64,000 nucleotides of DNA from Exiguobacterium sp. AM39-5BH (GCF_003467445.1 NZ_QSGS01000001.1:434001-498000), one strand, 5' to 3'. Shown: positions 51,807 to 60,993, numbered from the stretch's first letter. Numbers and translations: made by a program. The notes: generated by a model from the letters alone, not told the origin.

Positions 51807-52100
51807 TTGAATAGTGTGATTGTGATGGTATTTTGGGTAGTAACGTTTATTGTATTTTTTAAAGGGGCGTTTGACATGTGGCGAGAATGGCGTGCCACTA
51901 GACAGCGCTCGGTCCTATATTTCTTTATCGTCTTGTTGCTCACTTGGTTCTGGTTCAACCCGTACCAGTTGACGGCGCTCCATCCGTTCGTCTTGATGGC
52001 GTATTATTGGAACCGGAACCACCGGATGCGGAACTTGATGCTCGTGCTCGTCCTCGTGCCATTCTTTATTCAACTTTGGCTCATGGCGAGATCGATGTAA
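51807..52100 (+). CDS. Small membrane protein, unknown function (97 residues)
   Basis: Three hydrophobic helices with basic loops ('MWREWRATRQRSVLYFF', 'NRNHRMRNLMLVLVLVPFF'). Start TTG 51807, with GAAGGTGG 9 bases upstream; the upstream gene ends 14 bases before, so they form one unit. No family recognised. Confidence 0.7.
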   Translation: MNSVIVMVFWVVTFIVFFKGAFDMWREWRATRQRSVLYFFIVLLLTWFWFNPYQLTALHPFVLMAYYWNRNHRMRNLMLVLVLVPFFIQLWLMARSM

Positions 52101-52102
52101 TT

Positions 52103-52143
52103 TAGTCAGACCGTAGACATATTGTCTGCGGTCTTTTCTTTAA
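52103..52143 (+). terminator. Terminator after the membrane-protein pair
   Basis: Stem AGACCGTAGAC / GTCTGCGGTCT and T run. Confidence 0.85.
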
Positions 52144-52206
52144 TCTATTGATTACGGGAACTGTGCAAACGTGGGGCATGAGAAGTAGTGTGCCGCAGTT
52201 GGTCGC

Positions 52207-52243
52207 ATCAAAAAAACGCGAACCAATGGCCCGCGTTTTTGAT
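52207..52243 (-). terminator. Terminator of putP (second copy)
   Basis: Minus-strand stem AAAAACGCG / CGCGTTTTT with loop GGCCATTGGTT. Confidence 0.8.
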
Positions 52244-52248
52244 TGCTG

Positions 52249-53730
52249 TTATTCTTTTTTCGCAACGGCGAGTTCAGCTTCCATTTCGCTGAATTCACGG
52301 TTGATGCGTTTCTGCTCACGTTGGCTCGTGAACGTGCTGACGAGCACGATCGCAAGCATACTGAGGAAGAAGCCTGGTACCATTTCATAGATGACCGTCG
52401 AGAGACCGGTCGCGATCCAAACGATGACCGTGATGGCACCGACGAGGATACCGGCTAGTGCACCTTGACGCGTCATCTTGTTCCAGTAGAGCGACAAGAG
52501 AATGGCTGGTCCAAACGCAGAACCGAATCCGGCCCACGCATAACCGACGAGCGTCAAAATCGTGTTCGACGGGCTGAGCGACATGAGCGTCGCGACAAGT
52601 CCGACCGTCAAGACACCGATCCGACCGGCGAGAACCATCGTTTTCTCGCTGGCATCTTTATTGAAGAACTTCCGATAGAAGTCTTCCGTCAATGCCGAAG
52701 ATGTCACGAGAAGCTGTGACGATACCGTCGACATGACCGCTGCCAAAATCGCTGATAATAAGAAACCAGTGATGAACGGGTGGAACAATACTTCTGAGAA
52801 GCGGATGAACACTGTCTCCGGGTCAGCGAGGGGATTCCCTTGACCTCGGAAATAGGCGATTCCGACAAGCCCAGTCATGACAGCACCGATAATTGAGACT
52901 GTCATCCAACCCATCCCGATGCGGCGAGCTGTTTTGATTGATTTTACATCTTTAATCGCCATAAAGCGGACGATGATGTGCGGTTGACCGAAGTAACCGA
53001 GTCCCCAAGCGAGGAGACCAATAATCCCGAGCGTCGTCGTTCCCTCAAACAGGTCGAACAATTCGGTATTGATCGTACTCGCCGTGTTAACGGCGTTCGA
53101 GACACCACCGACGTCCGTCAAGGCGACGATTGGGACGAGGACGAGGGCGAGAAACATGATGACACCTTGCGCAAAGTCCGTCCAACTGACGGCAGTGAAA
53201 CCACCGAAGAGCGTGTAAAGTGCGACGATACTGATCGTTACGATGACACCGGTCTGATAACTGAGCCCGAATGAGCTTTCAAACAACTTCCCGCCAGAGA
53301 CGAGTCCGGCTGACGTATAGAACGTGAAGAAGATGATGATGACGGATGCAGACAGGATCCGTAGCCAGTTCGAGTGATCTCGGAACCGATTCTCTAAAAA
53401 GTCAGGAATCGTGATCGAGTCATTTGCCATCTCCGTGAAGACACGTAGACGGGGAGCGACTAACAAGTAGTTCAAGTAAGCTCCGATGACCAATCCAACG
53501 GCTAGCCAAATCGCTGATAATCCCGTGGCGTACATCGCCCCCGGAAGTCCCATTAACATCCAACCACTCATATCCGAAGCTCCGGCTGACATGGCGGTAA
53601 CACCTGGCCCCATCTTGCGGCCCCCTAACATATAATCTGATGAATCGATCGTCCGTTTATAAGCGGCGTAACCGATGAGGAGCATCATCACGAAATAAAG
53701 CGCGATGGACACCCATTCTTGCCATAACAT
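52249..53730 (-). CDS. putP: Sodium/proline symporter PutP (copy 2)
   Basis: 493 residues, solute:sodium symporter with about 13 helices: 'YMLGGRKMGPGVTAMSAGASDMSGWMLMG', 'GYFGQPHIIVRFMAIKD', 'VSSQLLVTSSALTEDFYRKFF'. A close paralogue of 12552-14039. ATG 53730 is chosen for TTAGGAGG 6-7 bases upstream. It has a long upstream region with repeats, unlike copy 1, so the two are probably under different control. Confidence 0.93.
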   Translation of the reverse strand: MLWQEWVSIALYFVMMLLIGYAAYKRTIDSSDYMLGGRKMGPGVTAMSAGASDMSGWMLMGLPGAMYATGLSAIWLAVGLVIGAYLNYLLVAPRLRVFTEMANDSITIPDFLENRFRDHSNWLRILSASVIIIFFTFYTSAGLVSGGKLFESSFGLSYQTGVIVTISIVALYTLFGGFTAVSWTDFAQGVIMFLALVLVPIVALTDVGGVSNAVNTASTINTELFDLFEGTTTLGIIGLLAWGLGYFGQPHIIVRFMAIKDVKSIKTARRIGMGWMTVSIIGAVMTGLVGIAYFRGQGNPLADPETVFIRFSEVLFHPFITGFLLSAILAAVMSTVSSQLLVTSSALTEDFYRKFFNKDASEKTMVLAGRIGVLTVGLVATLMSLSPSNTILTLVGYAWAGFGSAFGPAILLSLYWNKMTRQGALAGILVGAITVIVWIATGLSTVIYEMVPGFFLSMLAIVLVSTFTSQREQKRINREFSEMEAELAVAKKE

Positions 53731-54040
53731 TTGATTACCTCCTAAATGCATTCGATTGACTCGTTTCCAACTAATCACCAATCAATCATGAATGAGATTC
53801 ACATGATTGAGGCAAAACAGAGTGACTAGACGAACTTGTCCCTAACCTTAACGAACCTTACATACCATTGCAAATAGTCATCTTATCGTAAAAAGACTTG
53901 AAAAGCGCATCGTATCAAGGCATGAGCTTCGTTTTTAAATTCTTAAAAGTTTAAATGTTCTGATTATTCGTTATATATGTGACATTCCTCTGTCATTTGA
54001 TTGTTATATAACCACAGGGTTCACGGGTCAGAAGACGCGA
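53731..54040. other. Long AT-rich leader/control region upstream of putP copy 2
   Basis: No gene seen. On the minus strand it holds TCAATCATG / CATGATTGA (53782-53790 and 53802-53810, perfect 9-bp arms) and a direct repeat TAAGGTT, TAAGGTT with 10-base period (53844-53860). Both are candidate operators. The rest is AT-rich. Confidence 0.45.
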
Positions 54041-54077
54041 AAAACCGCCTACCGTTTTACAGGGATGGCGGTTATGA
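54040..54077 (-). terminator. Terminator of the D,D-carboxypeptidase gene
   Basis: Minus-strand CCGCC / GGCGG stem with long loop and TTTTT tail. Confidence 0.6.
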
Positions 54078-54088
54078 AGACATACCAT

Positions 54089-55105
54089 TTACTTCGGAGT
54101 AATACCAAATGCTATCTGTTCTACCGCCCGCATAGTAGGGAACGTCTGGCCAGACTTGGCTTGCATCGTCACGAGAGCATACTGTTTTTCCTCATGCTCC
54201 ATTAAAAATACCATGGTATAACCCGATTCATCCGTATAACCAGTCTTCGTCGCTTTGACGAGTTTTGAGTAATGGATGCTTCGCTCGTTGATGGCTGATC
54301 CAAGATGGTACCACCAACGTCGTTTTAAATTACCGGTCTGATCTTGAAACTTCGCCTCGTACTCATAAGTACCCGCAATCTTGACGAGTTCAGGATATGT
54401 TCCGAACGCATATGAAATTTTGGCCATATCGAGTGCCGTCGTATAGTGTTCAGGGTCGGAATAGCCATGTGCATTCTGAAACTTTGTCCCTGTCAGATTA
54501 AGAACTTCTGCGCGGGCATTCATCAGTTTTACAAATTCAGTCGTCGATCCGCTCACATATTCCGCAAGACTATTGGCCGCGTCATTGCCTGATTCGAGTA
54601 ATGTAGCATACAACGCCTGACGCACTGTGAGTCGATCGCCGATCGCCAAGTGAACGATATGACTATCCCATGGTATGTCGAGAGTGGATTTTTTCACGAT
54701 AATCACGTTCTGGTCCAATTCTTTTTCAGCGATGGCCTTCTCGTAGGCGAGGAGAGCCGTCATCAATTTTGTCGTACTGGCCGGAAAGACTCGCTCTGTG
54801 CCGTTTTTATCCAGTAAGATTTGACCATCCGTTAGATTGACGAACGCGATCGATTCGGCCAGCAAGCCGGCGTTATCACTCGAAGCAATCGGTCGATTCG
54901 TCCATGGCATGATTTGAATTTTCGGGAACGTCGGTCCTTGTTTGACCGGTACAGTAGTCGCGGCCGGTGCGGCGGCTTTCGGTTCCGGTTCTTGTTTGAA
55001 ACCGATTAGTGCAGGGAGGAAAGCCAGTAATCCAATTGTGGCGAGACCGACGAAAAGTCGTCTCATGATGTATGTTTTTCTTCGATGCTTGCGTTTTCGT
55101 TTCAC
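54089..55105 (-). CDS. D-alanyl-D-alanine carboxypeptidase (S11 family)
   Basis: 338 residues. Basic start, membrane signal ('LFVGLATIGLLAFLPALIGF'), linker, then a penicillin-binding domain with 'STTK' (Ser110-Lys113), 'SGN' (172-174) and 'KTG' (287-289). It trims the terminal D-Ala from peptidoglycan pentapeptides. GTG 55105 is used with AAGGAGC about ten bases upstream. Lacks the extra C-terminal DacA/DacF beta domain. Confidence 0.92.
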   Translation of the reverse strand: MKRKRKHRRKTYIMRRLFVGLATIGLLAFLPALIGFKQEPEPKAAAPAATTVPVKQGPTFPKIQIMPWTNRPIASSDNAGLLAESIAFVNLTDGQILLDKNGTERVFPASTTKLMTALLAYEKAIAEKELDQNVIIVKKSTLDIPWDSHIVHLAIGDRLTVRQALYATLLESGNDAANSLAEYVSGSTTEFVKLMNARAEVLNLTGTKFQNAHGYSDPEHYTTALDMAKISYAFGTYPELVKIAGTYEYEAKFQDQTGNLKRRWWYHLGSAINERSIHYSKLVKATKTGYTDESGYTMVFLMEHEEKQYALVTMQAKSGQTFPTMRAVEQIAFGITPK

Positions 55106-55427
55106 TATGTAATCGCTCCTTCGTTGTTTACTTTTCTACCATAATGGATGAGACGCTGTGAAATCGTCTTCAAAATAATGAATTAGGTCAATAATTTTTG
55201 TGTCATGAATCTAGGAGAAGGAGTACGAACGTTTCAAATCGGAATGACTTCGAGGGCAGGAGTCGATGTGTCCGTGCAATGACTCAAGAGATGCTACTAA
55301 ATCAGTTGGCTGAGACGATTACCAATCGGATGAATGAATCACCGATGTGTTGAAATATTAGGCAACTGGCCTCGACTATATTAAAGTAAAGATGTAACGA
55401 AACAATTGTCATAGGGGTGGAATCAGA
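55106..55427. other. Region between divergent genes
   Basis: No convincing gene. Two overlapping micro-ORFs sit at about 55206-55354 on the plus strand (25 and 24 codons, ATGA overlap) without a ribosome site. The right end should hold the promoter of the M32 gene (TATATTAAAG region). Confidence 0.3.
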
Positions 55428-56894
55428 ATGGAACTAACGAAACAGTGGCGTGACCATTTTAAGCAATTACGAGCCTTTGATGAGGCAATCTCTTTACTGT
55501 ATTGGGATATGCGAACGCAGATGCCAGAACAATCCGCACCGTTACGTGCCGAGACGATCGGTTATCTGTCGACCGAGGCGTTCAAGCGCCAGACGAGCGA
55601 ATCGTTCAAGATGTTGCTCGCTGAGATGGCTGAGACGGAAAGCTTGACCCCACTCGAGTTGCGCTCGCTCGCCGTCGCCAAGACCCAGTATGAACGGAAC
55701 GCCAAAATCCCGTCATCGGAGTATCAGGCGTATGTGACGCTCGTCTCCGAGGCCGAGACGGCATGGGAGAAAGCGAAGGACCAGGACGACTGGGCCATGT
55801 TTGCCCCATATCTCGAGAAAATCATCGAATTTCAGCGGAAGTTCGCTGACTATTTCGGCTATGAGTCGCACCCGTATGACGCTCTCCTGTACGATTATGA
55901 GCCAGGAATGACCGTTGACCAGCTCGATGAATTGTTCCAGACATTGCGCGACGAACTCGTCCCGCTCATCCGCCAGCTGCCTGAACCGGTGCACGGACTA
56001 GACTGGTCGATGGACAAGGGCGTCCAACAGCGACTGTGCGAGGACTGGATGCGTGTCGTCGACTATGACTTGACGCGTGGCCGGCTCGATGCTACGGTAC
56101 ATCCGTTCGAGATTACGATTAACAGGCGCGATGTACGCATCACGACGAAATATGATGAGACCGATTTCCGGAACGCCTTGTTCGGCACGATGCACGAAGC
56201 GGGGCACGCGACGTACGAGCAACAAATCGATTCAGAACTCGATGAACTCGGACTCGGGGGAGGTGCCTCGATGGGCATCCACGAATCGCAGTCGCTTTTC
56301 TTTGAAAACTTTGTCGGACGGAGCGAAGCGTTTTTAAAAAGTGTCTATCCTCGTCTTCAATCCGAGCATCCGCACTTGCAGGACGTGGACTTCGAGACGT
56401 TCTATGCCGGCGTGAACGAGGCGAGACCGTCGCTCATCCGTATCGAGGCGGACGAACTGACGTACAGCCTGCATATCATTATCCGTTATGAGCTTGAAAA
56501 GAAACTCATTCAAGGCGATTTATCGGTCGAGGAATTACCAGCGGCATGGAATGCACTCTATAAGGAATATCTCGGCGTCGATGTACCGAGCGACGCGAAA
56601 GGCGTCTTGCAGGACGTTCACTGGGCCGGCGGATCGTTCGGCTACTTCCCGAGTTATGCCCTCGGTCTGATTTATGCGGCCCAATTGACAGAAGCGCTTC
56701 AAGCCGCACACCCTGACTTCGAGACGCTCATCAGCACGGGCACGTTCGGTCCGATCAAACAGTGGCTCGAGGACAATGTCCATCGCCATGGCAAAGCGTT
56801 GACACCGAACGAACTCATCAAGCAAGTGACCGGTGAGAACATCTCAGTCCGACCTCTCGTCCGCTATTTGACGGACAAATATAAAACGAATTGA
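55428..56894 (+). CDS. M32 family metallocarboxypeptidase (Taq-type)
   Basis: 488 residues. 'HEAGH' at 256-260 is the zinc motif, followed by 'GLGGGASMGIHESQSLFFENFVGRS' with the third zinc Glu, and 'EADELTYSLHIIIRYELEKKLI'. Cytoplasmic, thermostable-type carboxypeptidase releasing C-terminal residues. AGGGGTGG before ATG 55428. Overlaps almost directly the GDPD gene. Confidence 0.95.
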   Translation: MELTKQWRDHFKQLRAFDEAISLLYWDMRTQMPEQSAPLRAETIGYLSTEAFKRQTSESFKMLLAEMAETESLTPLELRSLAVAKTQYERNAKIPSSEYQAYVTLVSEAETAWEKAKDQDDWAMFAPYLEKIIEFQRKFADYFGYESHPYDALLYDYEPGMTVDQLDELFQTLRDELVPLIRQLPEPVHGLDWSMDKGVQQRLCEDWMRVVDYDLTRGRLDATVHPFEITINRRDVRITTKYDETDFRNALFGTMHEAGHATYEQQIDSELDELGLGGGASMGIHESQSLFFENFVGRSEAFLKSVYPRLQSEHPHLQDVDFETFYAGVNEARPSLIRIEADELTYSLHIIIRYELEKKLIQGDLSVEELPAAWNALYKEYLGVDVPSDAKGVLQDVHWAGGSFGYFPSYALGLIYAAQLTEALQAAHPDFETLISTGTFGPIKQWLEDNVHRHGKALTPNELIKQVTGENISVRPLVRYLTDKYKTN

Positions 56895-56901
56895 GGTGAC
56901 T

Positions 56902-57609
56902 ATGATGGAATTTTACGCGCACCGTGGTGTCATGGCCCAGAACCCTGAAAATACCATGTCCGCGTTCCGCGCGGCGGTCGATGCCAAAGCCGATGGGATT
57001 GAGGCTGATGTTCATATGACGAAAGACGGAGAACTCGTCCTCATTCATGACGAGACGATCGATCGGACGACGGATGGACAAGGGCGGGTTACCGAGATGA
57101 CGCTCTCGGAACTTCGAAAAGTCAATGCCGGTGTCACATTCGCCATCCACGAACAGATTCCGACGCTAGATGAGTTGCTCGAGCTATGTCGGGATACTCC
57201 GATTCGTCTTAACCTCGAGGTGAAGACCGATATCGAACGTTACCCGGGCATTGAGGAACGTTTAATTGACGTGATCCGCCGCCGAGGTGTGTCAGAAGAA
57301 CAGATCGTTCTCTCTTCTTTCAATCACATGACATTGAAGCGCTTGAAAGAAATGGCGCCGGAGATTGAATGCGCGCTACTCTTAGGGCAACCGCTTTATA
57401 ATCTGAGTCATTATGCGAGCCAAATTGGAGCGACGGCAATCCATCCCGGTGTTCGCACTCTGACGGACATGGAGATTATCTCGCTTCAAAAAATAGGTTT
57501 TACTATCCGGCCTTATACGGTGAAGACGGTCGAACAGCTTGAACGGTTCCGTCGTCTCGGCGTCGATGCGGTGTTTGTGAACGACATAGAGTGGGCAAAG
57601 CACATTTAA
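56902..57609 (+). CDS. Glycerophosphodiester phosphodiesterase
   Basis: About 235 residues of GDPD fold. 'YAHRG' (His/Arg), 'ENTMSAFRAAVDAKADGIEADVHMTKDGELVLIHDETIDRTTDG' holds the catalytic Glu, Asp and His, and 'LNLEVKT' follows. Splits glycerophosphodiesters to glycerol-3-phosphate and alcohol. Cytosolic, no signal. Two adjacent ATGs (56902, 56905) share the GAGGTG site. Eight bases after the M32 stop. Confidence 0.94.
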   Translation: MMEFYAHRGVMAQNPENTMSAFRAAVDAKADGIEADVHMTKDGELVLIHDETIDRTTDGQGRVTEMTLSELRKVNAGVTFAIHEQIPTLDELLELCRDTPIRLNLEVKTDIERYPGIEERLIDVIRRRGVSEEQIVLSSFNHMTLKRLKEMAPEIECALLLGQPLYNLSHYASQIGATAIHPGVRTLTDMEIISLQKIGFTIRPYTVKTVEQLERFRRLGVDAVFVNDIEWAKHI

Positions 57610-57642
57610 CCTCGTAACGTTATGCGTTATGGGGTTTTTTAA
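57608..57642 (+). terminator. Terminator of the M32-GDPD unit
   Basis: Stem AACCTCGTAACG / CGTTATGGGGTT with T run. Confidence 0.82.
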
Positions 57643-57673
57643 TAAAAGGGAAAGGGAACTCTGTTTAATGTAA

Positions 57674-57687
57674 AGAAAGCGGTTTCT
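57674..57687. promoter_or_regulatory. Possible cre-like site
   Basis: AGAAAGCGGTTTCT within a larger AAGAAA...TTTCTT palindrome, about 185 bases before the DUF4397 gene. Confidence 0.35.
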
Positions 57688-57869
57688 TTTGAATGTGCTT
57701 CGGAACATATTGAGAGCATATCGCCGCCTTTACGCCGTCGCTCCGTTGTCTTAAATTTAAGATGTCACCAGCCACATAGCAATCAGATGTAGCACACTCT
57801 GTAGCATGTATCGCACTTGTTGGACGCAGTCAATCGGTCAACCCAAGCAGAAAAAGGAGGAAATTTCAC

Positions 57870-58667
57870 ATGAAGAAATTGATGTCTTTACTTGGTACAC
57901 TTGCCTTAGCCTTCGCGCTCATTGTACCGGTCAGTGCGGATGGACATGACAAAGCTATGGTTCGTGTACTACATGCTTCCCCTGACGCACCTGCTGTAGA
58001 CGTGTATGTGAATGAGGAAGTCGCAGTCGAAGGCGCAGAGTTTAAAGCGCTCACAGACTATTTGAGTCTACCAGCCGGAGACTATAACGTTGAAATCAAA
58101 CCAGCTGGTGACACAGAGACGGTCGTCGTGGCGGCAGATCTCTCAATTGAAGCAGGCAAATTCTACACAGCGGCAGCAATCGGTCAACTTGATAACATCG
58201 AAATCGCAGCAATGGAAGATGATGCGAACTTTGAAGATGGAAAATCGAAAGTCCGCGTTGCCCACTTCTCACCTGACGCACCAGCAGTCGATGTCGCGCC
58301 TAAAGGCGGCGACCCACTCTTCTCGAACCTGGAGTTCAAAGCAGTGAGTGACTATGGTACGCTTGACGCTGGCACGTATGACCTCGAAGTTCGTCCTGCT
58401 GGTGCGACCGATGTCGTGAAGGCGCTCGACGGTGTCGCACTTGAAGGTGGTAAAAATTATACAGCGTTCGCCATCGGTCTGCTTGAAGGAGAACCAGCAT
58501 TCGAAGTGCTTCTCGCTACAGACGGCGGGGAAATGGCTGGAGCCCCAGCTACAGGTCAAGGTGGCCTTGCCCAGACAGCATCAATGAACTGGTTGCTCGC
58601 AGCAGCTGTCCTTGGGGCGGCAGCAGCTGGCTTCTACGTCTTTCGTCGTCAGAAACAAGACGCTTAA
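57870..58667 (+). CDS. DUF4397 surface protein with non-canonical sorting signal
   Basis: 265 residues. Signal peptide (1-23, ends 'VSA'), then two DUF4397 repeats, each opening with a near-identical strand ('VRVLHASPDAPAVDVYV' and 'VRVAHFSPDAPAVDVAP'). It ends with 'APATG' (225-229), a hydrophobic helix and the basic 'FRRQKQDA', the layout of a sortase substrate with A-P-A-T-G in place of LPxTG. AAAGGAGG before the ATG. The next gene is a sortase. Confidence 0.88.
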   Translation: MKKLMSLLGTLALAFALIVPVSADGHDKAMVRVLHASPDAPAVDVYVNEEVAVEGAEFKALTDYLSLPAGDYNVEIKPAGDTETVVVAADLSIEAGKFYTAAAIGQLDNIEIAAMEDDANFEDGKSKVRVAHFSPDAPAVDVAPKGGDPLFSNLEFKAVSDYGTLDAGTYDLEVRPAGATDVVKALDGVALEGGKNYTAFAIGLLEGEPAFEVLLATDGGEMAGAPATGQGGLAQTASMNWLLAAAVLGAAAAGFYVFRRQKQDA

Positions 58668-59253
58668 GTTACTTTTCATTGGGACGTTATCGTTTCTTAC
58701 AATCGCGCCAGTAGTAGACGCGCCAGACGCGGACGCGAAATTGACGACTGTCGGTTTTGCCGACCCACTCGTCCTAGCAGCGACCGAAATCGATCGACAG
58801 TCATTCCGTGTCGACACGTTTATTCCAAAACGTCTGAAGATTCCGTCAATTGATATCAACGCGGTCATCCAACCGGTCAGGAAAGACCGACTCGGCCGGA
58901 TGGATACCCCGACTAAGACAGATGAGGTCGGTTGGTATCAGTACGGGGCGAAAGCAGGGGAGACTGGAAACGTAGTCCTATCCGGTCATCTCGATGACCT
59001 TCGGGGTCCAGCCATCTTCGCGAACCTTGGTGATTTACGCCTTGGAGAATCGGTGACGCTCCAGCGCGGCAAAAAGATCATTGCGTATAAGGTCGTCTCT
59101 GTCGAACGGTATCGGCTTGAAGACGTGCCGCTCGCTTCTATTTTTGCGGCCACTCAAGCGCAACGGCTTCAACTGATTACGTGTGCGGGGCCTTATGACC
59201 CTGAACTTGGTTACGAGGACCGCATCGTCGTCACGGCGATTGCTACGACTTAG
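58612..59253 (+). CDS. Class F sortase
   Basis: 213 residues from TTG 58612. N-terminal membrane anchor ('LKLLFIGTLSFLTIAPVV'), sortase barrel with His126 ('SGHLDD'), Cys191 ('LITCAGPYD') and Arg204 ('EDRIVVTA'). The start is uncertain: 58612 lies inside the upstream gene (56-base overlap), has no clear ribosome site, and no other standard start codon occurs before the membrane anchor. It should anchor the DUF4397 protein to the wall. Confidence 0.85.
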   Translation: MGRQQLASTSFVVRNKTLKLLFIGTLSFLTIAPVVDAPDADAKLTTVGFADPLVLAATEIDRQSFRVDTFIPKRLKIPSIDINAVIQPVRKDRLGRMDTPTKTDEVGWYQYGAKAGETGNVVLSGHLDDLRGPAIFANLGDLRLGESVTLQRGKKIIAYKVVSVERYRLEDVPLASIFAATQAQRLQLITCAGPYDPELGYEDRIVVTAIATT

Positions 59254-59255
59254 CT

Positions 59256-59291
59256 GTACCCGAGGCGGATCATCCACCTCGGTTTTTTGTG
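59256..59291 (+). terminator. Terminator after the sortase gene
   Basis: Stem CCGAGGCGG / CCACCTCGG and six T residues. Confidence 0.88.
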
Positions 59292-59317
59292 TAATCCTGT
59301 ATCCCTTACATTGTATA

Positions 59318-59358
59318 AAAAAATGACCGGGCCGATATAATCGGGCCCAGTCATTTTT
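59318..59358 (-). terminator. Terminator of the MarR gene
   Basis: Minus-strand stem AAAATGACTGGGCCCG / CGGCCCGGTCATTTT with T run. Confidence 0.88.
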
Positions 59359-59800
59359 AAGCGTCCATTCGATCCAGCAATCTTGATAGAAGAATCAATT
59401 CGTCATCTGAGAAGTCATGGAAGACGTCCATCAAGTACTCGATTTTCATATCTTCAAGTGTCTCGAACAAGGCACGACCTTCTTCTGTCGCTTGTAATTC
59501 GACGACGCGACGATCGCGCTCGCTCCGTTCACGTGAAATTAACCCTTTTTTCGTAAGCTCATCGGCAAGCGCGGTAATCATCGAGGCCGAGAATTGAAAC
59601 TCGTTCGATAAAGCCGAGGCGATTTGGGGACTGTTTTGACAAAGCGATCGGAGGATGAAGAATTCGTTTCGCGTCAAGTAATGAGAGAACATCGACCGGA
59701 GGTTCTTTTTCACTCCGCGATAGTTCATGCGAATCCCTCGCTCAGCATCAGCGACGAGCTGGCGGCGGGATGCTGTTTGTACAGGTGTTGTCATCCTCAA
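59357..59800 (-). CDS. MarR family transcriptional regulator
   Basis: 147 residues, winged-helix with 'LTRNEFFILRSLCQNSPQIASALSNEFQFSASMITALADELTKKGLISRERSERDRRVVELQ', where the D-R-R wing is diagnostic. Start TTG 59800 or ATG 59794, with AGGAGG upstream. No efflux pump or target gene adjoins in an obvious pair. Ligand unknown. Confidence 0.88.
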   Translation of the reverse strand: MRMTTPVQTASRRQLVADAERGIRMNYRGVKKNLRSMFSHYLTRNEFFILRSLCQNSPQIASALSNEFQFSASMITALADELTKKGLISRERSERDRRVVELQATEEGRALFETLEDMKIEYLMDVFHDFSDDELILLSRLLDRMDA

Positions 59801-59885
59801 GAGTCCCTCCTAAATAGAATATCATTATTTGCATATATTTCAGAGCATAAAAACATTCTACAACAAAAACATGAAGTCTGTAAAG

Positions 59886-60944
59886 TTATGAAGGTTCTTC
59901 ACGCCTACGCAGTTCTTGGATGACCTCGTCGTAATGTTTCAAGTCCGGATAGAAGCGTCGGAAAAAGAATTCGATTTGTTGATCATCCCCTTCAGCAAGT
60001 AATTTTGCGAGGACGGCATAGACGACGCCCATCCCTTGTCGAGGCAAGAGGGACGAGGGCAACAGCGACGCGCAATGGACGGCCCGGTTAAAATATTGGT
60101 CGAGCGTATCGCTCAAGTCTTGAAACGTCCGAATTTCCGCGTAATGGAACATGCGCGTCAGCTCGATAATCGTCGATAGGTCGGTATCGAGCAACCAATC
60201 GCTCTGAAAGATGGCGTTGTCGAGTTTTTCGACAGTGACATCATTGGCGATGTAGTAATTCAAGTTATCACGCGTGATGCTCACCTTGTCCGGCGATTCG
60301 ACGATTCGTTCGACCGTCTCTTGCTCGAACGTCCGCAACTGCTTACGGATATTGACGAACTCGGAGTCGGCGATCTCGAGAAGCCCGGCGACACGGCTGA
60401 AGCTGCGTTTGATCTCCGGCGGAACGGCGTTCGGGTTCTTATAACCGAGGTCATGCTCGATTTCGGCCCATGCATGCTGCAAGATGGAACGAACTTGTAT
60501 CTCGGCCTCTTTGTCTTCGAAGCGGCGGTATTCACCGAGAGCGAGCCGCGTGTCGCTCAAGCTGACAACATAATGGACTGATAAATACCCGAACTCGTTC
60601 GGGTCGAGCAACGTGGATTTATCAATCGACTGTTCGCGATCAATCCGGAACTCGTTTTCAAGGATTTGGGCAACGGCACGGACATCATCGTGAAAATAGG
60701 TCACGATTCGGATCCCCGCCAAATCTTGGACGTCGCGCAACGACCGATATTGGTAAGGTTTACGGGACAGTTTGGCATAAAGGCTCTCCGTTTCCTTCGC
60801 CCGGGCGACGATTGAATGGAACTGGATGCCAGCGTCGTTTAACAGTTCGCTGAGAAGCGACTTCAGTTTGGCTGCAAACGCCTCGTAATCTTCTTTCTCA
60901 TTCATATAGTCGAGCATGATCGTATTCATATCCTGTCTCGGCAT
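59886..60944 (-). CDS. RelA/SpoT-domain (p)ppGpp synthetase-like protein
   Basis: 352 residues. Synthetase domain (about 40-200): 'KLSRKPYQYRSLRDVQDLAGIRIVTYFHDDV', 'EFGYLSVHYVV', 'EIQVRSILQHAWAEIEHDLGYK'. The C-terminal half (about 200-352) is a helical region of unknown role, without the HD hydrolase, TGS or ACT parts of full RelA. Longer than the RelP/RelQ small alarmone synthetases. ATG 60944 is chosen for AAGGAG 8 bases upstream. Confidence 0.87.
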   Translation of the reverse strand: MPRQDMNTIMLDYMNEKEDYEAFAAKLKSLLSELLNDAGIQFHSIVARAKETESLYAKLSRKPYQYRSLRDVQDLAGIRIVTYFHDDVRAVAQILENEFRIDREQSIDKSTLLDPNEFGYLSVHYVVSLSDTRLALGEYRRFEDKEAEIQVRSILQHAWAEIEHDLGYKNPNAVPPEIKRSFSRVAGLLEIADSEFVNIRKQLRTFEQETVERIVESPDKVSITRDNLNYYIANDVTVEKLDNAIFQSDWLLDTDLSTIIELTRMFHYAEIRTFQDLSDTLDQYFNRAVHCASLLPSSLLPRQGMGVVYAVLAKLLAEGDDQQIEFFFRRFYPDLKHYDEVIQELRRREEPS

Positions 60945-60993
60945 CAACATCACTCCTTGTCTCAGTAGTTGTAGTATAGCATCAATGAAATGG

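Noticed and set aside
55206..55354. Two overlapping micro-ORFs before the M32 gene
   Set aside because: No ribosome site and no recognisable sequence; kept only as a note on the intergenic region.
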